Shown here piece by piece: positions 7,369 to 7,691 of a stretch of DNA of 7,691 nucleotides. The stretch is from Rhodoferax sp. UBA4409. GTDB taxonomy: Bacteria > Pseudomonadota > Gammaproteobacteria > Burkholderiales > Burkholderiaceae_C. The DNA lies in contig DGQR01000027.1 of assembly GCA_002390825.1 (NCBI GenBank), positions 1 through 7,691 on the forward strand, written 5' to 3'. Every line of letters begins with the position of its first letter. The first letter of the stretch is position 1. The notes under the pieces were generated by a model that did not search any database, was not told where the DNA came from, and worked only from the letters and a program-made list of their open reading frames with translations. Position numbers and translations under genes: made by a program.

Positions 7369-7411
7369 TCGCTCTTACTAAATGCCGGTTTCGCATTTAA
7401 ATCGGTGCGAT

Positions 7412-7425
7412 GACTCGGCAGAGTC
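7412..7425 (+). other. Leader stem-loop 1 (GACTC-GGCA-GAGTC)
   Basis: A perfect 5-bp stem with a four-base loop lies about 48 bp before the sugar-binding start codon. If transcription starts upstream of it, it forms in the leader mRNA. No U-tract follows, so it is not an intrinsic terminator. Confidence 0.35.
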
Positions 7426-7439
7426 CTTCCAAAACCAAA

Positions 7440-7454
7440 GGTCTGGGACAGACC
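7440..7454 (+). other. Leader stem-loop 2 (GGTCTG-GGA-CAGACC)
   Basis: A perfect 6-bp GC-rich stem with a three-base loop ends eight bases before the Shine-Dalgarno GGAGA. Its position suggests a role in mRNA stability or translation of the binding protein, but a DNA operator is also possible. Confidence 0.4.
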
Positions 7455-7462
7455 CAATCACT

Positions 7463-7467
7463 GGAGA
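7463..7467 (+). promoter_or_regulatory. Shine-Dalgarno of the sugar-binding gene
   Basis: GGAGA lies five bases before the ATG at 7473. It supports this start together with the signal peptide that follows directly. Confidence 0.75.
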
Positions 7468-7472
7468 CAACG

Positions 7473-7691
7473 ATGAAATTGAAGACAACACTGACCGCAC
7501 TCGCCCTGAGCTTGGGCGCCGCGGGTGCTTTTGCCCAAGTGGTGGGCGTGAGCTGGTCCAACTTCCAGGAAGAGCGCTGGAAGACGGACGAAGCCGCGAT
7601 CAAAGCCCAGCTCACCAAAGACGGTGCCAGCTACATCAGCGCAGACGCTGGCGGCTCCCCCGAGAAGCAATTGGCCGACATCGACAGCCTG
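7473..7691 (+). CDS. Periplasmic sugar-type ABC transporter substrate-binding protein (N-terminal part)
   Basis: 73 codons are visible before the right edge. A typical Sec signal peptide (M-K-L-K, hydrophobic core, A-F-A, cleavage about 21/22) is followed by the first strand and helix of a periplasmic-binding-protein fold: V-V-G-V-S-W-S-N-F, then E-E-R-W-K-T-D. The next segment reads G-A-S-Y-I-S-A-D-A-G-G-S-P-E-K-Q and leads into a D-I-D-S-L helix. The E-R-W-x-x-D element and the overall spacing resemble XylF/RbsB-type (Peripla_BP_4) sugar receptors, with XylF the nearest I recall. The substrate cannot be fixed from the fragment. ATPase and permease genes would be expected downstream, outside the window. 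The gene is divergent from the CRTAC1/haloperoxidase-like pair and shares its control region. Confidence 0.85.
   Translation, partial: MKLKTTLTALALSLGAAGAFAQVVGVSWSNFQEERWKTDEAAIKAQLTKDGASYISADAGGSPEKQLADIDSL

Larger units (their letters stand above)
7253..7472. promoter_or_regulatory. Divergent intergenic control region, A+T-richer and dyad-rich
   Basis: These 220 bp separate the divergent CRTAC1-like and sugar-binding genes. Composition shifts visibly toward A+T between about 7261 and 7403 compared with the flanking coding DNA. The region holds the palindromes TCGATCGA (7301-7308) and ATTTAAAT (7395-7402), the inverted repeats listed separately, and a further pair TCGCA/TGCGA (7391-7395 and 7406-7410). 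A tandem TATGAA (7265-7270 and 7272-7277) lies just ahead of the CRTAC1-like ribosome binding site. Only weak -10/-35 matches were found in either direction, consistent with regulator-dependent promoters. No ORF in this stretch is credible. Confidence 0.6.

Overview
The window reads as a GC-rich chromosomal segment of a betaproteobacterium, probably Comamonadaceae (Rhodoferax/Acidovorax-like). That placement rests on the gene types, the codon bias, the FNR-type box of the form TTGAC-N4-ATCAA, and an intragenic hairpin resembling dispersed repeats I associate with that family. It is inference from memory, not a database result. No phage, IS, CRISPR, tRNA or rRNA was seen.

Layout. (1) Positions 1-3496, minus strand: a very large envelope protein of the DUF748/AsmA-like family. 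It is almost complete, but its C-terminus runs off the left edge. (2) Positions 3497-3639: a divergent intergenic region with a near-consensus FNR/Dnr box. (3) Positions 3640-4224, plus strand: a hemerythrin-domain (HHE) protein with a GTG start behind a strong Shine-Dalgarno. (4) Positions 4239-7252, minus strand: two genes converging on the hemerythrin gene with a 14-bp gap. The promoter-proximal gene encodes a secreted FG-GAP/VCBS-repeat protein with a C-terminal ASPIC/UnbV domain (CRTAC1 family). Its stop overlaps the start of a secreted PAP2-superfamily protein of the vanadium-dependent haloperoxidase type (ATGA overlap). (5) Positions 7253-7472: a divergent intergenic region, visibly richer in A+T, with several inverted repeats. 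(6) Positions 7473-7691, plus strand: the first 73 codons of a periplasmic sugar-type ABC substrate-binding protein, cut by the right edge.

How the parts work together. The CRTAC1-like and haloperoxidase-like proteins both carry export signals and are translationally coupled, so they probably act together outside the cytoplasm. The second protein keeps the vanadate/phosphate pocket motifs (K-x6-RP, PSGH, SR-x5-H), but the Asp normally four residues after the catalytic His is Gly. The hemerythrin protein is a likely O2/NO-responsive diiron protein; the FNR-type box ahead of it fits induction under low oxygen or nitric oxide. The DUF748 gene is probably a housekeeping envelope gene, although it shares the intergenic region containing the FNR box. 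The sugar-binding gene likely starts an ABC transporter operon outside the window; its leader contains compact hairpins and candidate operators.

The least ordinary item is the coupled CRTAC1/haloperoxidase-like pair. The DUF748 gene adds two curiosities: a hairpin-forming repeat read in frame as an interdomain linker, and four related sequence modules separated by low-complexity linkers.
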